Positions 62,993 through 64,000 of a stretch of DNA of 64,000 nt are shown here, one piece after another. The notes under the pieces are model-generated. The model saw only the letters and a list, made by a program, of their open reading frames with translations. It was not told where the DNA came from and made no database searches. The stretch's first letter is position 1; the number at the start of each line of letters is the position of its first letter. Source of the DNA: Anaeromonas sp052088025 (GTDB lineage Bacteria; Bacillota; Clostridia; Tissierellales; SIT17). The DNA lies in the NCBI RefSeq assembly GCF_052088025.1, contig NZ_JBQCYD010000007.1, positions 6,457-70,456 of the forward strand, in the 5' to 3' direction. Both the position numbers and the translations under genes were made by a program.

Positions 62993-63676
62993 TTAATTTA
63001 ATATTATTTTACCTAGTTCAAATGGTTCAACATACTTGTTATCTTTATATACTCTCATATTACCTGCAGATATTTCATCTATTAATGCAATATGATTGTC
63101 TTTACCTACTCTTCCAAATTCTAATTTTATATCATATAATTCTAAATCTTTTTTTGATAATTCTTCTTTTATTATCCCACTTATTTCTCTCGTAAGTTCT
63201 GTTAATTTTTTATATTCTTTCTTAGTCATTATATTTAACATTTCTAATGCTTGATCAGTTATCAAAGGATCATCTCTTTCATCATCCTTTAAAGTAACTT
63301 CTACATAAGCATCTAGTTCTTTTCCTTCACTAGCATAGAGTCCATATCTTCTGATAAAACTTCCTACAGCTTTATATCTACATATTACTTCTACACCTTT
63401 ACCAAATGGTTGAGCTTTTAATACAGTCATAGTTTGCTCATTTAAATCTGAATCTACATAATGAGTAGGAATACCATTATCATTGATTTTTTCAAAGAAA
63501 AATTTTGTAAGTTTAAGTCCTAGATTTCCCATACCCTCTATACTAAGTCCTACAGTATTGGCACCTGGATCAAAGACCCCATCATTACCTGTAACATCAT
63601 CTTTAAACTTTAATAAAACCTTTCCACTATCTAATTCATATACATCTTTAGTTTTGCCTTTATATATAAGATTAAT
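62993..63676 (-). CDS. purC: SAICAR synthetase, apparent AUU start
   Basis: Joins CAIR and aspartate. The frame is open from the ATT at 63676, giving 227 residues: INLIYKGKTKDVYELDSGKV, then FKDDVTGNDGVFDPGANTVG, then GMGNLGLKLTKFFFEKI. The family conserves this N-terminal ATP-binding part, so an ATG at 63532 (179 residues) is too short. No ATG, GTG or TTG lies in frame between the stops at about 63691 and residue 50. AGGAGG (63685-63690) is 8 bases before ATT, where relatives have Met-Asn-Leu. So ATG changed to ATT, or AUU is used as start. It lies between two riboswitch units. Confidence 0.9.
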   Translation of the reverse strand: MNLIYKGKTKDVYELDSGKVLLKFKDDVTGNDGVFDPGANTVGLSIEGMGNLGLKLTKFFFEKINDNGIPTHYVDSDLNEQTMTVLKAQPFGKGVEVICRYKAVGSFIRRYGLYASEGKELDAYVEVTLKDDERDDPLITDQALEMLNIMTKKEYKKLTELTREISGIIKEELSKKDLELYDIKLEFGRVGKDNHIALIDEISAGNMRVYKDNKYVEPFELGKIILN

Positions 63677-63711
63677 ATTAAAAACCTCCTACTATAGTTT
63701 TTTTGACAAAT

Positions 63712-63764
63712 AAAAGCCCAGACGGGTAGGTTTTCTTAAGCGAAACCTACCCGTCTGGGCTTTT
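63712..63764 (-). terminator. riboswitch-controlled terminator before purC
   Basis: Very stable hairpin with 23-base arms, core GCCCAGACGGGTAGGTTT, followed by T-rich sequence; directly after the PRPP aptamer. Confidence 0.92.
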
Positions 63765-63766
63765 AT

Positions 63767-63846
63767 CCCTTCGGTGTGATACTAATAAGTATCTGTGTCG
63801 CTTGGACCAGCAAGAAAAAATTCTCCGGAACCCTAGACACACTCTC
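63767..63846 (-). promoter_or_regulatory. PRPP riboswitch aptamer (ykkC subtype 2b) before purC
   Basis: Same elements as the copy before purL: CTAGGGTTCCGGAGAA, TGCTGGTCCAAGCGA, ACACCGAAGGG. The variable helices differ between copies but keep pairing (for example GATACTTATTAGTATC here). Confidence 0.86.
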
Positions 63847-63847
63847 G

Positions 63848-63914
63848 CTCATAGACAGATGATTCATGGTCACCTAGTAGAAACGTTCCAACCTTATTAT
63901 GGAACTTATATGAG
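63848..63914 (-). promoter_or_regulatory. guanine riboswitch aptamer before purC
   Basis: P1 CTCATA/TATGAG, P2 GTTCCA/TGGAAC, J2/3 GTTTCTA, P3 CTAGGTGA/TCATCTG, then the specificity C in CTATGAG. L2 ends AAGG rather than ATGG and L3 is CCATGAA, but the GG-CC loop contact is preserved. It forms a tandem with the PRPP aptamer next to it. Confidence 0.88.
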
Positions 63915-63941
63915 CTTTTATTCGATTGTTATTATAATTAG

Positions 63942-63970
63942 ATATTACCAAGTATATTTATATAAGTCAA
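63942..63970 (-). promoter_or_regulatory. promoter of the purine operon
   Basis: TTGACT (63965-63970), 17-base spacer, TAATAT (63942-63947) on the minus strand, giving a start near 63935, about 20 bases before the guanine aptamer. Confidence 0.82.
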
Positions 63971-64000
63971 GCTTTATTTTTTCTTAGGCTGTTTTTATCT

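Noticed and set aside
63802..63987. A 61-residue plus-strand frame at the right end
   Set aside because: It is the antisense of the riboswitch before purC and the operon promoter.
1..64000. CRISPR arrays, insertion sequences, prophage, tRNA or rRNA genes
   Set aside because: No regularly spaced repeats, transposase motifs, phage structural genes or tRNA cloverleaf signatures were seen on either strand.

Overview
The window comes from an AT-rich, anaerobic, endospore-forming Firmicute of the Clostridia. The Tissierellales are my best guess from gene content, but this is not proven. Supporting evidence is a GerK-type germinant receptor operon, a CotF-like coat protein, hybrid cluster protein, MinD-ferredoxin ATPases, Fe-S serine dehydratase, T-box and tandem purine riboswitches, and frequent TTG/GTG starts behind strong GGAGG sites. 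Most genes lie on the minus strand. A run of 100 N at 43812-43911 shows this is a draft scaffold. I see no tRNA, rRNA, CRISPR array, transposase or prophage.

Layout: 1-1111 Fe-S serine dehydratase (alpha chain cut by the left edge). 1266-5409 gerKA-gerKC-small D-like-gerKB. 5502-8774 two membrane proteins. 8914-13930 PepF, GalT, an AEC transporter and RidA. 14080-16269 (plus strand) a TSUP exporter followed by a SoxB-like metallophosphatase. 16308-20848 marR plus a heterodimeric ABC exporter. 21075-26238 an AgcS symporter, an NlpC/P60 hydrolase, a Trp T-box with trpP, and an M14 endopeptidase. 26293-29094 DUF134/NifX/MinD cluster. 29220-30873 frameshifted hcp. 30989-34063 siroheme-reductase cluster with a decayed flavin reductase. 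34168-37769 TetR-controlled ABC-2 exporter. 37928-43946 aldolase, coat protein, cardiolipin synthase, NadE, a threonine aldolase-like lyase and an EAL/HDOD protein. 44122-49680 a sigma-54 operon for threonine/glycine metabolism and its interrupted activator. 49802-52773 cupin, TcdA and an amidohydrolase. 52785-64000 the purine operon purC-purL-purE-purF-purM-purN-purH-purD.

The most interesting result is in the purine operon. PurF starts Met-Ser where the catalytic N-terminal Cys of the glutaminase belongs, and its oxyanion-hole Asn is Asp. The C-terminal glutaminase domain of PurL has Gly in place of the Cys nucleophile and Thr in place of the catalytic His, yet both reading frames are intact. 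Together they suggest de novo purine synthesis fed by free ammonia instead of glutamine. The operon is read through two separate tandem guanine plus PRPP riboswitch units, one before purC and one between purC and purL, and purC seems to start at AUU.

Several genes are broken or altered by small changes: hcp (one base in an A7 run), the NAD(P)H-flavin reductase (deletion plus frameshift), the sigma-54 activator (in-frame TAA before its HTH) and perhaps the agcS C-terminus. Some could be draft sequencing errors. Regulatory sites are clear for the marR, DUF134, tetR, sigma-54, T-box and purine units.
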